A DNA stretch of 64,000 nt from Chelonoidis abingdonii (taxonomy: Eukaryota > Chordata > Testudines > Testudinidae): assembly GCF_003597395.2 (NCBI RefSeq), contig NC_133770.1, positions 78,418,414-78,482,413 of the forward strand, read 5' to 3'. The number at the start of each line of letters is the position of its first letter. Position 1 is the first letter of the stretch. Positions 12,571 through 24,523 of this stretch are shown one piece after another. A program made the translations under genes and the position numbers. The notes under the pieces are model-generated. The model saw only the letters and a program-made list of their open reading frames with translations, was not told the origin of the DNA and made no database searches.

Positions 12571-14021
12571 AAATGCATTTACTTTGGAGCTGGAAAGATT
12601 GTGTTTGGAGGATTGGGGTTAAGAGCAAAACTGCAAATTACTGATTTTTTAAAAATTCTCGTTACTGTTTTGAATAATCAAACCCAGATTTGTATGCAGT
12701 TTTGAACAAACATATAATGCCAGTCAATTATATAAGCACAATCTTCTTCTAAGAGTAAATACATACTATAGCCTGCACATTTTCTTTAACTAAAACTACA
12801 AGTTCACAGAAAACATATTACTTGTTTACAGAAAGTCTTCATAAAACAGAAATTATAGTAGCTGCATTTTATGGATTGTCTATAATAGTTTTCAGTTGCA
12901 GACAGTACAGTTTCCTCAGTGTTGTTACATATCTGATGGTTGTTATTGTTCTAGCATCTAAGGTGCATTTCTCAAACTTAACTAAGAAAAATGACAAAGG
13001 AACATCCATTCACAATTAGGGAATTTGGCATAGCCTCTTGAAAGAAAAGCACCAAGGCTTTGTCTAAATTCCTGTAAAATTAAAGCTATTTCATTGGACA
13101 TACCAATTATTCTAATTATAGCACTAGGGATTTGGTTTAAAGCTGGTCTGCAGAGCTCCGAGTAACACAAAGCTTTACACATATACACTAACCTCAGTCT
13201 CAACAAAGGATGGTCATCTCTAGAGAGAGAGACTGCATCTTTAAAGTGCAGAAAAAAAGTTCTCTACAAATGTAGTTTGGAGATAATGGACACTACCACA
13301 GTTATGAATGGTGTCGAGTGATTTGTGTACCTTGCATCATGCTATCAGGCAGTCATCCTTTCATTCTCCTGCAGTTGGCTTTGTTGCAGATTAGCAAGAT
13401 GGCAGAAGGAATGCTGACATTGGAACTAAAGAATACATAGTGAACATGAATAGAATTGCAGTGTCTGTCACCTGAAACAGCTCTATATCCTGGCAGGTCA
13501 TTTGACAGATGTTGTCTTTGGGCTTATCTATGCTGTACTGCAGTATGGAGTACCAGCATGTTAACTGTGGCATGCACCAAAGTGTTGAATACTGTCTGCC
13601 CTCTGTGGATGCTGCTAGCCCGAACTAAAAGACCTAGTTTGTGTTAATTTAGTCCTGTTTGAAAGTAGACTATGTTAACATGAACTAGATATCTGTTTGT
13701 TCATGTCAGCAGTGTCTGCATGGGGCAGTTAGTGCACTAGGTTTTTGGTCCGCTCTGTAATTCACATCCCATAGTCTATACTGTGGCATAGGGTAAACAT
13801 AGCTTTTGTCTCCCCCAGTTTCCCCCAGCAACTGGAACACTTTTTTGTGAGCCTAAACTTTTATCTTATAAAAATGCTCACTGTATATTTTACAATATAT
13901 ATATTGTATATGTTCTTTACCTGTAAATATATCAGTGTTGTACTTATGCTATCAAATAATTGTATGTCTTGCAGTGCTCACTCAGATAAGAAAGTATAAA
14001 CTGAAGGTTTCAGTACTGGCA
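12571..14021. other. Intronic stretch, no confident feature
   Basis: Non-coding, AT-rich; includes a short TATA-rich run at 13885-13915. Short open frames only. It ends where the duplicated block around the assembly gap begins. Confidence 0.6.
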
Positions 14022-14214
14022 AGCGCAGATGTCCAAAATCATGAACCAGACTCCCGCAAATGATGAAATTCATTGAGAAATCCTGAGGTTAACAAAAAAT
14101 AATTGTTTTTCCACCTGCATTTTGACTTTTCTTCCCCTGAAAGAGGGAGCCACCCACCCCCAAGTTGTGTGTAATCATGTCAGGTTCAACATTCAACCTT
14201 AAACATATAAATTA

Positions 14215-15236
14215 TACTCCTGGGGGAATCCTCCATCACTGCACAGGCACACAATTAATGTGCCACACATAATTTTTTGCCCCACAGAAAATAACTTCTG
14301 CCAGAAAGTTGCTGCAGTTACACCTTTTGGCCATCAGGGACCACTGTGATGCCAGAACAAAGCAGCGGCTCCAGGGTGAGCCCCAGCTGTGATAGGCAAG
14401 GGAAGAGAAGGGGCTGCCTTCTTCACAGAGCTGGGTGAGGCCAGGTCAGGAGACAGGGGATATGGGGGGGACCGATAGCATGGGGCTGCTGGGGGGGTGT
14501 CACAGGCTGGGGGGAGGACAGACAGGGGAAGGGACTGAATGGGAGTGGAGGTGCAAAGCCACATATGGACAGTGGGGAGAGGATGCAGGGGCACACAGGG
14601 ATGAGGATGGAGGCAAGGAGCTGGCTAAGGGAGTGCAGGGACACATGAGGATAGGGGAAGAGGGTGCAGGGATACATGGGGATGAGTGAGGGACACAGAG
14701 GGACAGAGACAGATATTCCTAACTGAATGGGAGAGGCTAGGGGTCAGCTAGGGTCTGCATGGGGGAGACTCTCTAACAATTCCTCCAAGCAGCTCAAAAA
14801 ACTTGTTCCATACTTTTCCCACCCAGATCCAACAACCTTCCAAGTTCATATCCAGGCTCCTTCTCAGCAATTACTTCCTCTCCCTCAGCTCCTCTGTTAC
14901 CCTTAACTCCCCCAAGCCTTTGCCTTGCTTCCAAGGGTACGGAAAATATATTTCTGTATTGTAGTTTAAATTAATTATTATTCAGAGTTCGGTATTAATA
15001 TGCCTAGTAAGGAATCTATTTGTCAAAAAAGATTTCCTGAATCATCTTTGTTGTTTGTATTGTTACAGACATACTGTACTTGCTGACAGGTATTTTGAAA
15101 TAAATTACCAAAATAATTGAAACTGGTGTGATTATATTGTGTTATTTTGACAAATAAAATATGCAGATTTTTGCAGAATTTTAAAATAGTGTGTGCAGAC
15201 TTTTTAATTTTTTGGTGCAGAATTCCCCCAAGAGTA
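14215..15236. mobile_element. DNA element with 17-bp TIRs, left copy
   Basis: Left end TACTCCTGGGGGAATCC and right end GAATTCCCCCAAGAGTA are inverted repeats matching at 15 of 17 positions. The body is non-coding: a G-rich part (14330-14700) and an AT-rich right end. I know this sequence type as dispersed in turtle genomes; superfamily is not settled because a target duplication is not clear. Confidence 0.6.
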
Positions 15237-15339
15237 AAATTAAAATGCGGTCAGACTTTTCACTGCTTAAAAAGAACTCAGTATACACTCACCTAACCCC
15301 TGGGATTTGAGGAGCTGCCATTCTACCCCTCTGTATCTA

Positions 15340-15500
15340 CCTCCCTATCTAATTATGATAGACAGGATAATCGATAAAGATGTTTTGTTTGAACTAGCTG
15401 CTACAAGTATAAGGGTAGAAACTAACATCTGTAGTATAATACGTAACTTATTTGTATCAGTGTATGAAAGGAGAAGTCATAGATGTCAATTTCATTTGTC
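15340..15500 (+). mobile_element. LTR fragment related to the 11.3-kb LTR
   Basis: GACAGGATAATCGATAAAG, AGGGTAGAAACTAAC and AGTATAATACGTAACTT follow, in order, words of the minus-strand LTR at 11340-11865. The place of its TATA box reads TGTATGAAAGGAG, so the promoter is mutated. A second copy is at 18305-18440. Confidence 0.6.
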
Positions 15501-15884
15501 TCCCTCCCACCCCCCCATATTTTCCTCCTTTCCATTCACAGTCTCCTATTTACTATATTCTTCTTCTCTGCCAGGCCGTTGCCCCCTGTGGCCCCCTTAA
15601 TCTCCTCTTACTCCCTGCAGTGCTCTCAGCTTGCCTCCTAATCCCCACACACCCCTGCAGTCTGCCTCTTGCACTCCACATTCCCCTGAACCGCTATCAT
15701 TTCTCTCTGTGTGTACCCCCAGTCTGCCTCCTGCTCTCCACAGTCCCCAGGACTCCTGCAGTCTTTCTGCACCCCAGTCTGCCTCCTGTACCTCACATTC
15801 CTTCGCACTGTTTAAATCTGCCTGCCTGCACCTCCATCAGTCTCCCTACATCACCCCCATATTTTCCTGTACTTCCCCTCAATG

Positions 15885-15946
15885 TATTTTATTATTATTT
15901 TATTATTATTATATATTATTATTTATTAGTTTATTTTATTTATTAC
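15885..15946. repeat. ATT-rich simple repeat
   Basis: An impure run of (ATT)n and TTTA units. The right copy of the block has a shorter, scrambled version at about 18838-18893. Confidence 0.85.
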
Positions 15947-15949
15947 CTT

Positions 15950-16052
15950 AGCATAGGAGCCGTAGTCATAGACCAGGATCCCGTCGGGCAAAGTACCATA
16001 CAGACACAGAACAAAAAGACAGTTCCTGCTCCCTAGTGGCTTACAGTCTAAT
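15950..16052 (+). repeat. Dispersed repeat, possible LINE 3' end
   Basis: GACACAGAACAAAAAGACAG and GGCTTACAGTCTAA are words I recall from an abundant amniote interspersed repeat, possibly an L2-type 3' end. The family is not certain. A noisy copy is at 18900-19005. Confidence 0.45.
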
Positions 16053-16071
16053 TGTCTCTTTACTCACATGT

Positions 16072-16979
16072 CTCTGGCCTGGTCTATACTATGCGTTTAA
16101 ACCGATTTTAGCAGCATTAAACCGATTTAACGGTGCACCCGTCCACACTACGAGGCCCTTTATAGCGATATAAAGGGCTCTTTCAAACAGTTTCTGTACT
16201 CCTCCCCAACGAGAGGAGTAGCGCTAAAATCGGTATTAGCATATTGGATTAGAGTTAGTGTGGCCACAAATCGATGGTATTGGCCTCCGGGCAGTATCCC
16301 ACAGTGCACCATTGTGACTGCTCTGGACAGCAATCTGAACTTGGATGCTGTGGCCAGGTAAACAGGAAAAGCACTGCGAACTTTTGAATTATATTTCCTG
16401 TTTGCCCAGCATGGAGCTCTGATCAGCACGGGTGGCAATGCAGTCCCAAATCCAAAAAGAGCTCCAGCATGGACTGTACGGGAGATACTGGATCTGATCG
16501 CTGTATGGGGAGACAAATCTGTTCTATCAAAGCTCCATGATATCAGTCATATTGTCGTTCTGCCACCGGGGAGCGGAGAGGCGGATACTGCTCTTCCCCT
16601 GCTGCAGCAATTCGCGTCTACCACCAGGCATTCAGTAGACATTAAGGTGACATTGAAAAAAGTCAAGAAATGATTGTCTTTCCCTTTCTTCAACTGGTGA
16701 GGGAGGGAGTAGAATGGAAGCCTATAACCTGACCATCGCGGACAATGTGTTTGAAACCTACGAGGGCCACTGGGAGCTCGCCAAAGAATGCCAATTTACT
16801 TTCAGGAAGGACTGCTGTGACTGGTGGGAATAGCTTGGAGTCCTGCTGTACCCCCGTCTCACTCCTCCCATGTAGCCGTCCATTGATTCTTGGCTTATCC
16901 ATTACACGTTGTCACGCAGCACTGTGTAGCCTGGAAGAGGGGGTTTTTTTCCAAATGCTTTGGCATTTTGTCTCCTGTA
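16072..16979. mobile_element. Left part of a large turtle DNA transposon
   Basis: Begins GGCCTGGTCTATACTATGCG, followed by two AAACCGATTT-type motifs. A matching inverted end, read on the minus strand as GTACGTCTATACTACGGG then CCGATTTTAC, lies at about 21540-21583. The body includes GGAGATACTGGATCTGATCG, which I associate with a turtle element encoding a Myb/SANT-like protein. An open stretch at 16713-16832 starts MEAYNLTIADNVFETYEG and ends in TAG; I do not recognise its product. The element is cut by the gap at 16980. Confidence 0.6.
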
Positions 16980-17004
16980 NNNNNNNNNNNNNNNNNNNNN
17001 NNNN
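16980..17004. other. Assembly gap of 25 Ns
   Basis: Twenty-five consecutive N, a conventional size for a gap of unknown length. Sequence to its left (TTTGGCATTTTGTCTCCTGTA) and right belongs to repeats, which explains the failure to close. Confidence 0.99.
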
Positions 17005-17197
17005 GCATCTGCAAGCGCAGATGCCAAAATCATGAACAGACTCCGCAATGATGAATTCATTGAGAATCCTGAGGTTAAACAAAATAATTGTTTTCCCACC
17101 TGCATTTTGACTTTTCTTCCCAATGAAGAGGGAGCCAACCACCCCAAGTTGTGTACATGTCAGGTTCAACGAATCAACCTAAACATAATAAATTATA

Positions 17198-18190
17198 ACT
17201 CCTGGGGGAACCTCCATCACTGCACAGGCACACAATTAATGTCCCACACATATTTTTTGCCCACAGAAAATAACTTCTGGCCAGAAAGTCTGCAGTTACA
17301 GCAATACCTTTTGGCCATCGGGACAACTGTGATGCAGAACAAAGCAAGCGCTCCAGGGAGCCCAGCGTGATAGGCAAGGGAAGAGAAATGGCTGCCTTCT
17401 CACAGAGTGGGTGAGGCCAGTCAGAGACAGGGGATATTGGGGGACCGATAGCCATGGGGCTGCTGGGGGGTGTCCACAGGCTGGGGGAGGACAGACAGGG
17501 GAAGGGACTGAATGGAGTGGAGGTGCAAAGCCAACAATGGAACAGTGGGGAGAGGTATCAGTGGGCACACAAGGGATGAGGATGGAGGCAAGGAGCTGGC
17601 TAGGAGTGCAGGGAGCACATAGGATAGGGGAAGAGGGTGCAGGGATACAATGGGAAGAAAGTGAGGGACACAGAGGCAGCAGAGACAGATAATTCCTAAC
17701 TAGATGGGAGAAGGCTAGGGGTCAGCTAGGGTCTGCAGGGGAGACTCTCTAACAATTCCCCAGCAGCTCAAAAAACTTGTTCCATACTTTTCCCACCCAG
17801 AATCCAACAACCTTCCCCAGTTCACCAGGCTCCTTCTCAGCAATTACTTCCTCCCTCCCTCAGCTCCTCTGTTACCCTACCCCAGCTGCTTCTTCCAAGG
17901 GTAATACGGGAAAATATATTCTGTATTGTAGTTTAAATTAATTATTATCAGAGTCGTTTAATATGCCTAGTAAGGAAACTATTTCAACAAAGATTCTGAA
18001 TCATCTTTGTTGTTTGTATTGTTACAGACACTGTACTTGCTGAACAGGTATTTGAAATAAATACCAAAATAATTGAAACTGGTGTGATTATATTGTGTTA
18101 TTTGACAAATAAAAATAGCAGATTTTTGCAGAATTTTAAAATAGTGTTGCAGACTTTTTTAATTTTTGGTGCAGAATTCCCCAAGAGTAA
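17198..18190. mobile_element. DNA element with TIRs, right (noisy) copy
   Basis: The same element as at 14215-15236, with the same termini (ACTCCTGGGGG and CCCCAAGAGT) and many indels relative to it. It belongs to the block repeated across the gap. Confidence 0.6.
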
Positions 18191-18304
18191 AAGTAAAATC
18201 GGTCAGACTTTCACTGCTTAAAAAGAAACTCAGTATTAACACTCACCCTAACCCCTGGGATTTGAGGAACTGCCATCAACCCCCTCTGTATCTACTCCCT
18301 ACTA

Positions 18305-18440
18305 TATTAGATAGACAGGATAATTCGATAAATGTTTTGTTTGAACTAGCTGAATACAATATAAGGGTAGAAACAACATCGTAGTATAATACGTAAACTT
18401 ATTTTGTACAGTGTATGAAGGTGAGAATCATAGAATGCAA
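18305..18440 (+). mobile_element. LTR fragment, right copy
   Basis: Counterpart of 15340-15500 in the block repeated across the gap, with many small indels. Confidence 0.55.
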
Positions 18441-19189
18441 TTTCATTTGTCTCCCTCCCGAACAGCCTCACACCCCCATATTTCCTCCTTCCATTCAAGT
18501 CTCTATTTACTAATCTTCTTCTAATGCCAGGCGCCCCTGTGCCCCCTTAACTCTCCTCTTACTCCCTGCAGTCTCTCAAGCTTGCCTCCTAACATACCCA
18601 CACAACCGCCGCAGTCTGCCGCGCATCTCCACATTCCCCTGAACCGCTATCCATTTCTCCTGTGTGTACCCAGCTGTCTGCCGTCCTGACCTCCCACAGT
18701 CCCAGGACTCCTCAGATTTTCTGCACCCGCGTCTTGCTCCTGTAACCTCAATTCCCTTCGCACTGTTTAAATCTGCTGCCTCACCACCATCAGTCTCCTA
18801 CAATCACCCCCATATTCCGTACTGTCCCCCAATAAATGTATTTAATTATAACTTTTTTATATTATAATATGTTATTTATTAGTTATTTTATGATTACTTA
18901 GCATATGACCGAGTCATAGACCAGGACCGTCGGGCAAAGTACATACAGACACAGAACAAAAAGACAGTCCTGCTTCCTAAGTGGCTTACAGTCAATTGTC
19001 TCTTACCACATGTCTCTGGCCCTGGTCTAACATGCGTTTAAACGATTCATAGAGCCTATCAATTAAAACCGATTTAACAGTGCACTCGTCCACACTACGA
19101 GGCCCTTATAGCTGATATAAAGCCTTTCAAACAGTTTCGTACCCTCCCCAACGAGAGAAGTAGCGCTAAAATCGGTATTACGATATCAG

Positions 19190-21470
19190 GCTCATCTAGA
19201 ATGATCACATGTATGTAGCTCTTAGAATCGGAATCTGTGGACGTCCAGAAATTAAGGTTCACACTTGCGCGGGCATATAGCGCGACACGTCGAGCGAAAG
19301 ACTCCGAGTGGATATATGAACTGCTCTGTGCAAAGAATTTGGGTAGAATAGGAGTGGCATTTTACAGGGCAGAGCAAGTACGAAGCATCGTCCCAGAGCC
19401 ATGCCAAGGGTCAGATACAGTCACAGCACAGCCACGAACCTGGAACTGTGGCAGGGTAATACAGGAACGCACTGCGAACTTTTGAATTATATTTCAACAG
19501 TTGCCTCATCATGGACCTGATCAGCTACGGGTGGAATGCAGAGTCGCAAAGCAACAGAGGAGCTACTACACTAGGACTAAGTACGGAGTATACATGATCT
19601 GTATCGTGCGTGATGGATGAAGACATGATCCGGTTCAGTCAGAAGCCAATATACAAGGACGACCAAAAATGTCCAAAGCATCTGAAAAATACTCATCCAC
19701 CAACACAGTGCTGACGGTGACAAGTCTATGGAAAGCCAAAGAAATCAATGGACGCCTCATGGAGGAGACGCGGAGAGGGTACTAGCGACTGCTAGCTATC
19801 CACATCCACCAGTCTCAGGTCTCGGAGAAGAAGTATCGAGCAAAATTCTGGGCTTAGCTGATACCACCAAGCCGCCCTGTAGGGTATCCTAGACAGCTCC
19901 ATATGATCCGGACGTGGCTTCACTCGTTACGAGCTATCGTGGACGATGTGTGAACCTGCGCTCTCCTCACTCCATCGGTTTTAAGTCAAGCACATAGAGG
20001 AGAAAGAATTCAGTTCTTAGACTTAACGCATCAGATGTATTCAACCGACTAGATGTCCCTACAAAAACAGTCTGGGTGGTAAAAGATAACAATTAGACCG
20101 ATGCGTGAGAGCCACGCACAGGTGGCAGACGAAGAACTCCGCTGTCTTCCTCCTCCCGTGTCCATGTGCTCGTACAGATATAGGTTAACCTTTAATTCAC
20201 CGAGTCACGCGATACTCCACGTAGCGAGCTCGCTCGGCTGGCTCAGGTGAAGCGGCACGAGCGCTGGCGCTAATAACTAAAGATAATGACATTCACACAA
20301 TCAATACCACGGTAATAAATAATGGAAAATATGATAGAACTAATAATAAAGATAACTGGATAATCCGAACCTCACACTATGGAAGCGAAACTGAGGCGAC
20401 GAGTAAAGTCATCGGGGGTCAGATGCATCAGGCGCATGACTTGTACATGGTAGGTACAGAGCAAGAACACTTAGCAGTAACATGCCCTGGACCTATCAAT
20501 AGCAGCAGAGCTGGTCCTCTACAGTCAAGCGAAGGGAGAGCAGAATACGAGTGCAGGCGCAGAGACCACTGCAGTATGGCAGAGACAATGACGCAGGAGC
20601 CTGCTCCCCGTGCGACTTTTGAAGTGTGCACTAAAGAACACAGAGTTTCTCATTCCGGCATTCATGTTATACTGCAAGGAGTCGAAGACAACATGTGGGG
20701 GTGACAATAGCCACAAGTACACAGGAAACGTGAGGGGAGGAAGGAAGCAACGGAGTGGGTTGGTTGCAGGGGCACCCCCATGAAATGGCAATAGCTCATC
20801 ATTATCTGCGGGATCTGACATGGAGCAGCTGTGCTCTCTGATACACGTTCTCTAGGAACTTCGCCCCTTATTCTAGGCAGGACTGACTCTATTTTAGAAC
20901 CATAAAGGAGGATTGAACTGGGGAGTCATTTCCCAGTTGCCTGCCACCCCGCCGAGCCGGGGTCCTCAACAAGGGCACTCGCTGAATAGGGAGGCAGACA
21001 GTCAGAAACGACAGATAAGCGTCATCATTATGCCAATTTACAATGCAGCAAGAAGGGTACTGGGAATGCATGATAACACGCTCTGCTATCATACAAAAGC
21101 AAAACGAAATGCTGCGGGTAGCGCGCAGTAGCGCCTCTGTCGCGCGGCATCCAGTACAGGTAGGTGACAGTAAAAAAAAAAAAAAAGCTGAACGGCGCCA
21201 GTGGTTGCCGGGCTATGCTCTGCCAGGCAATCCAGGGAAAAAGAGGCGCAAAATGATTGTCTGCCACTGTTCCCGGAGGAAGGGATGATGACACATGTAC
21301 CGCAGACCACCCACGACACATGATTTTTGCCCATCACCACTGGGATCTCAAACCATAAATTCCCAGGCGGCGGGGGAGACTGCGGGAACTATGGGATAGC
21401 TACGGAATAGCTACCACAGAGTGCAACGCTCCGGAAATCGACGCTAGCCTCAGACCATGGACGCACATCG
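19190..21470. other. Low-quality-looking transposon sequence
   Basis: This stretch is compositionally unlike the intron: balanced base content, few homopolymers, frequent CG. It shares recognisable words with the transposon left part (GCGAACTTTTGAATTATATT, ATGGACCTGATCAG) and with known turtle element right ends (GCAACGCTCCGGAAATCGAC at about 21423), but in between it reads like a heavily corrupted copy. It is probably raw-read-quality sequence of the same transposon. Open frames up to 98 codons (20.4-21.3 kb) show no domain. Confidence 0.5.
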
Positions 21471-21583
21471 CTGAATTAATGGGCTTAGTGTGGCCGCGTG
21501 CACGCGACTTTATACAATCTATTTTACAAAACCGGTTTATGTAAAATCGGACTAATCCCGTAGTATAGACGTACCCTTAGGCT
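21471..21583. mobile_element. Right terminus of the large DNA transposon
   Basis: TTAGTGTGGCCGCGTGCACG, ACAAAACCGGTTTATG and CGTAGTATAGACGTACCC form the right end. Read on the minus strand it starts GTACGTCTATACTACGGG, inverted relative to GGTCTATACTATGCG at 16079. Base quality here appears better than in the preceding 2 kb. Confidence 0.65.
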
Positions 21584-22009
21584 TATAGTTCCCTGTCTGT
21601 TTCCTAACACCCTCCTCCTACCTGCTGTCCCCCGCAGTCTCATTCTGAGTATCTCCATCCCAGCCTGGCCTCTCATATGAGGAAGAAGGGGCCACCAATT
21701 TTCCTGAGATCATCCTGAATTCAGTCCCATTGGAAACAATGGGAGATGGCATTCATCTTTGTAACAGAAAGCCTCACTTTTACCTATGATGGTTAGAGAC
21801 TTGCTGAGAAAAGCATGTGACTTCAGTCCCATGAACAGTAATTGGAGATGATGGCCATTTTGGATAAGGGCAAAACTTCATGAGTTGAAGGCAGAAATCG
21901 CAGTTCTTTTTATAGAACAGCAGAATCATAATAAAATGTGAAGAGTGGGGTTCAGTTGATCAAGGTGTGCTGTACATCCTATTTCCAAAGATACTATTTC
22001 CATCTTTTC
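21584..22009. other. Intronic stretch, nothing recognised
   Basis: Non-coding with no clear repeat ends. The noise typical of 19.2-21.5 kb stops here. Confidence 0.5.
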
Positions 22010-22346
22010 ACTAGAGCTGGTCAAAAACTGGTGGGGGAAAAGGGTGCCATTTTGAAACTGTGTCCATTTTGCAATTCAAAACAAAACCATTTTTCATTTT
22101 AAAAAAAAATCGTAAAATATTTTGTCAAAAAATGTTGGCATTTCAAAATTTTGAATTTCTGAAATTAAAAATTTTATTTTTTTCTCCCCCCTTGTTTTTA
22201 GCCACTGAGTGAAATAAAAGGAATTATTTGCAAAGCATGTTTCCCACTCTCCATTTTTCCTTTGGTACTCTAACTTTTGAAAAGTTACAGAAGTTTGAAA
22301 AGCTGCAGAGTGGCCAATAAGAAAAAAAAAACTCTGCCACTCCAAC
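22010..22346. repeat. AT-rich interspersed repeat
   Basis: Starts at AGAGCTGGTCAAAAACTGG and consists of AAATTTT, TTTTCATTTT and AAAATATTTTG runs. It looks related to 25320-25665 and 12440-12570. No target duplication seen. Confidence 0.45.
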
Positions 22347-23149
22347 TTTTAAACTCTTCTCTAGCTATTATCACGTTATAGAGTTGCAGAGCCCGCATCC
22401 CTATTCCTCATGGGGCAGACATAGAAAAGGTATGGAGCTGTGGTAAAAAGTGACCACGTTTGCAATCTCTTCTATTGTCCTAGCAAGGAGCAGAACTTGC
22501 TGAATATATTCACTTTATGAAATTTCTTTTTCCACCTAGGTTTTTATGGAATTTCCTGTATTAAAGGAATGTTAACATTTCATTAAAAGAACTTGGAATT
22601 TTAAGTGTTTGAAAAAGGAGTTTTAATGTAAACAGAATAATGGGGTAAATGTTTTCATTCACTTGGTGTGATGAATTGGGTCTACGTCTGTACGATTTAT
22701 GGATTTTGATTGAAGTATATCATGAATGCAGGTATGTAGGCTTGGAAGTATTAGATTTTTAAGTGTAAACATGTTTCACTATAAACCCAAAAACAGATGA
22801 AAAATTATTTCCATCTATGATCATTGAAATTTACAGTTAGGCAAAGTAAGAAGAATGCTGCTTGAGAACTTATTTTGAGTTTAGTTGAAGCATGTTTGCT
22901 TTGTATATTCTGCCATGTGATGTGGACAATTTGTACTTTAATGGTTATAAAGCTTTAACTTTTTATAGCGCAATGTCTACTGTCAATAAATAATCAGACA
23001 CCCACATATATTCCCACATCTGTGAACATTTAAATAGATTAAAAAAATTAAAAACTTTAAAATAATCATTGATATAATCAATCATAGATATATTAAAAAA
23101 ATTATTTTTTTCCAAGCCTGCCTATATGTATGTGGGTCCCCTCGTTGCT
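22347..23149. other. Intronic stretch, nothing recognised
   Basis: AT-rich non-coding sequence; no repeat boundaries or coding potential seen. Confidence 0.55.
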
Positions 23150-23880
23150 AACAGGTCCTGGAGCAGAGACACACCAGACATGGACAATGGGAAATACTTA
23201 AGGTTAATGGTGGTACTTAACCTTCACAAAAGGTAAACTAAAAGGAGCCCAAGCCTTGAAAACATAATTTTAGTATGAAGTCCTGAAGGGAGGGGGGAAG
23301 CTGGAAGCAGTGGAAATTTACCAGGGATAGAACAAAAAAGACCATGTGACCAAGAGGGGTTTAAATAAAAAAACACACAGGAACAGAGGGAGCTGGACAG
23401 GAAGAGGAAGTATTGGGCAGAAGAGAGCAAGGTCACAAGCTGGATAAGGGGCTCCATGAGGGGGAGAGACTAGCTAGCACTCAACAGCCAGCATGGACAC
23501 CAATGGTTCCTAAAGACTCCTAAGGGAAGGGGCATGTGGGTAATGTTTATAGTTTTGTATGATCAGTACTCCCCCTTACAGGATTAAGTATAAAAGAGCA
23601 TAAAGGTGTTAAACTGGGCAAAGTGTGTTTGCATGTGTGTTGACTGCTTCAGACTTGCTGTGTGCCACTGAAAGTTAAACTGTAAAGCTTCAGACTTTCG
23701 GGCTGCAGTTCTGGGAGTAAGGCGCTAGAAGCTCAACACATCTCAGGGGATCCAGAGTGCAGACACTTGGAAACCTAGTGGGAGGCTGTAAAGAGGCATT
23801 TGCTAGGATCTATGACACATGGTACCTCCATAGTGCTCAAATTAAAGTTTATAATTTAAATTGATTTTTCTCCCACTTTG
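23150..23880 (+). mobile_element. Possible degenerate LTR
   Basis: TATAAAAG at 23589-23596 sits in AAGTATAAAAGAGCA, followed about 250 bp later by AATTAAA (a variant polyadenylation signal). The G/A-rich stretch before it and the spacing fit an LTR, but neither TG/CA ends nor a target duplication was found. It could equally be an unrelated repeat. Confidence 0.35.
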
Positions 23881-24218
23881 TTTCTTTTCATTTTTGATAA
23901 TAGGGAGGAAAAAGGATGGGTATAAAACTGTGAATTCTCTGTGACCTCTGCCCAGGGCATATGTCAAACGAAGGTCTTATTTTCCTGGTATTGTGGCCTG
24001 GTCTTTTTCTTTATACCAACTCCTTCATCCTGAGTACAGGATGTCCAGGGAAAGGCAAGGTCCTAATTCCTTAGAGATTGAAGTCAACAATGCTTCAGAA
24101 ATATGCCAGCAGAAGTCAATGCAAGTGTGGGGTAAGCAGTTTGACTCCTGTTGAGTGTTCATGTTGCCCCAGGCTGCTGAGCCCTTCACTGAGGAAAGGG
24201 GAAAATAAAAGAGAGATT
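23881..24218. other. Intronic stretch, nothing recognised
   Basis: Short non-coding spacer before the solo LTR. Confidence 0.5.
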
Positions 24219-24346
24219 ATCCCTGTAAGGAGGCGCCCTGGCTCCCCGCCGCACCTGAGGGGGACGAGCCAGAGCAGGCGCCTCAGTGGGCGGAGCTGCT
24301 GCCACCTGTCCCCGCCCCCCCGGAAGTCAAGGGGCGGGACAGGAAG

Positions 24347-24354
24347 TATAAAAG
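24347..24354 (+). promoter_or_regulatory. TATA box of solo LTR
   Basis: TATAAAAG preceded by a GC-rich stretch with CCCCGCCCCC (24308-24320) and GGGGCGGGAC, which are Sp1-like GC boxes. Transcription would start about 30 bp downstream. Confidence 0.65.
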
Positions 24355-24451
24355 CCCGGTCCCAGAGCTCAGTTGAAGCCCGGCCGCCGAAGAGGACAGA
24401 TGCTGAGGCCCGAGCTCCCGCTGGGCCCAGCCTGCCCCATGCGCACTACCT

Positions 24452-24523
24452 GGAGGAGCGCTGGCCGGACCTGCCTCGGGCCTGGTACCCGGAGGAGCGC
24501 TGGCCGGACCTGCCTCGGGCCTG
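24452..24523 (+). repeat. 33-bp duplication inside solo LTR
   Basis: GGAGGAGCGCTGGCCGGACC and the following 13 bases occur at 24452-24484 and again at 24491-24523, identical, period 39. Confidence 0.95.

Larger units (their letters stand above)
14022..16553. repeat. Left copy of a 2.5-kb block repeated across the gap
   Basis: Starting at CAAGCGCAGATG this block is repeated in the same order and orientation from 17011. The copies share long words throughout, but differ by very frequent one- or two-base insertions and deletions, for example CATGAACCAGACTCCC here and CATGAACAGACTCC there. Such indel-rich differences are unlike ordinary tandem duplication and look like imperfectly corrected long reads. 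Confidence 0.85.
17011..19560. repeat. Right copy of the repeated block
   Basis: Follows the left copy in order: a TIR element, LTR-like fragment, C/T-rich stretch, ATT-rich stretch, dispersed repeat end and the GCGTTTAAA transposon end. Similarity is high to about 19190, then decays; GCGAACTTTTGAATTATATT is still shared near 16376 and 19470. Copy boundaries are by eye. Confidence 0.8.

Noticed and set aside
14215..15236. 8-bp target duplication for the TIR element
   Set aside because: Flanking 8-mers ATAAATTA and AAATTAAA are only AT-rich look-alikes; not accepted as a duplication.
15452..16036. Open frame of 194 codons, plus strand
   Set aside because: Low-complexity translation from a C/T-rich and ATT-rich repeat stretch; overlaps LTR and dispersed repeat fragments and is repeated with indels on the other side of the gap.
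20423..21340. Cluster of open frames up to 98 codons
   Set aside because: Located in sequence that appears corrupted; frame openness is expected from raised GC and noise.
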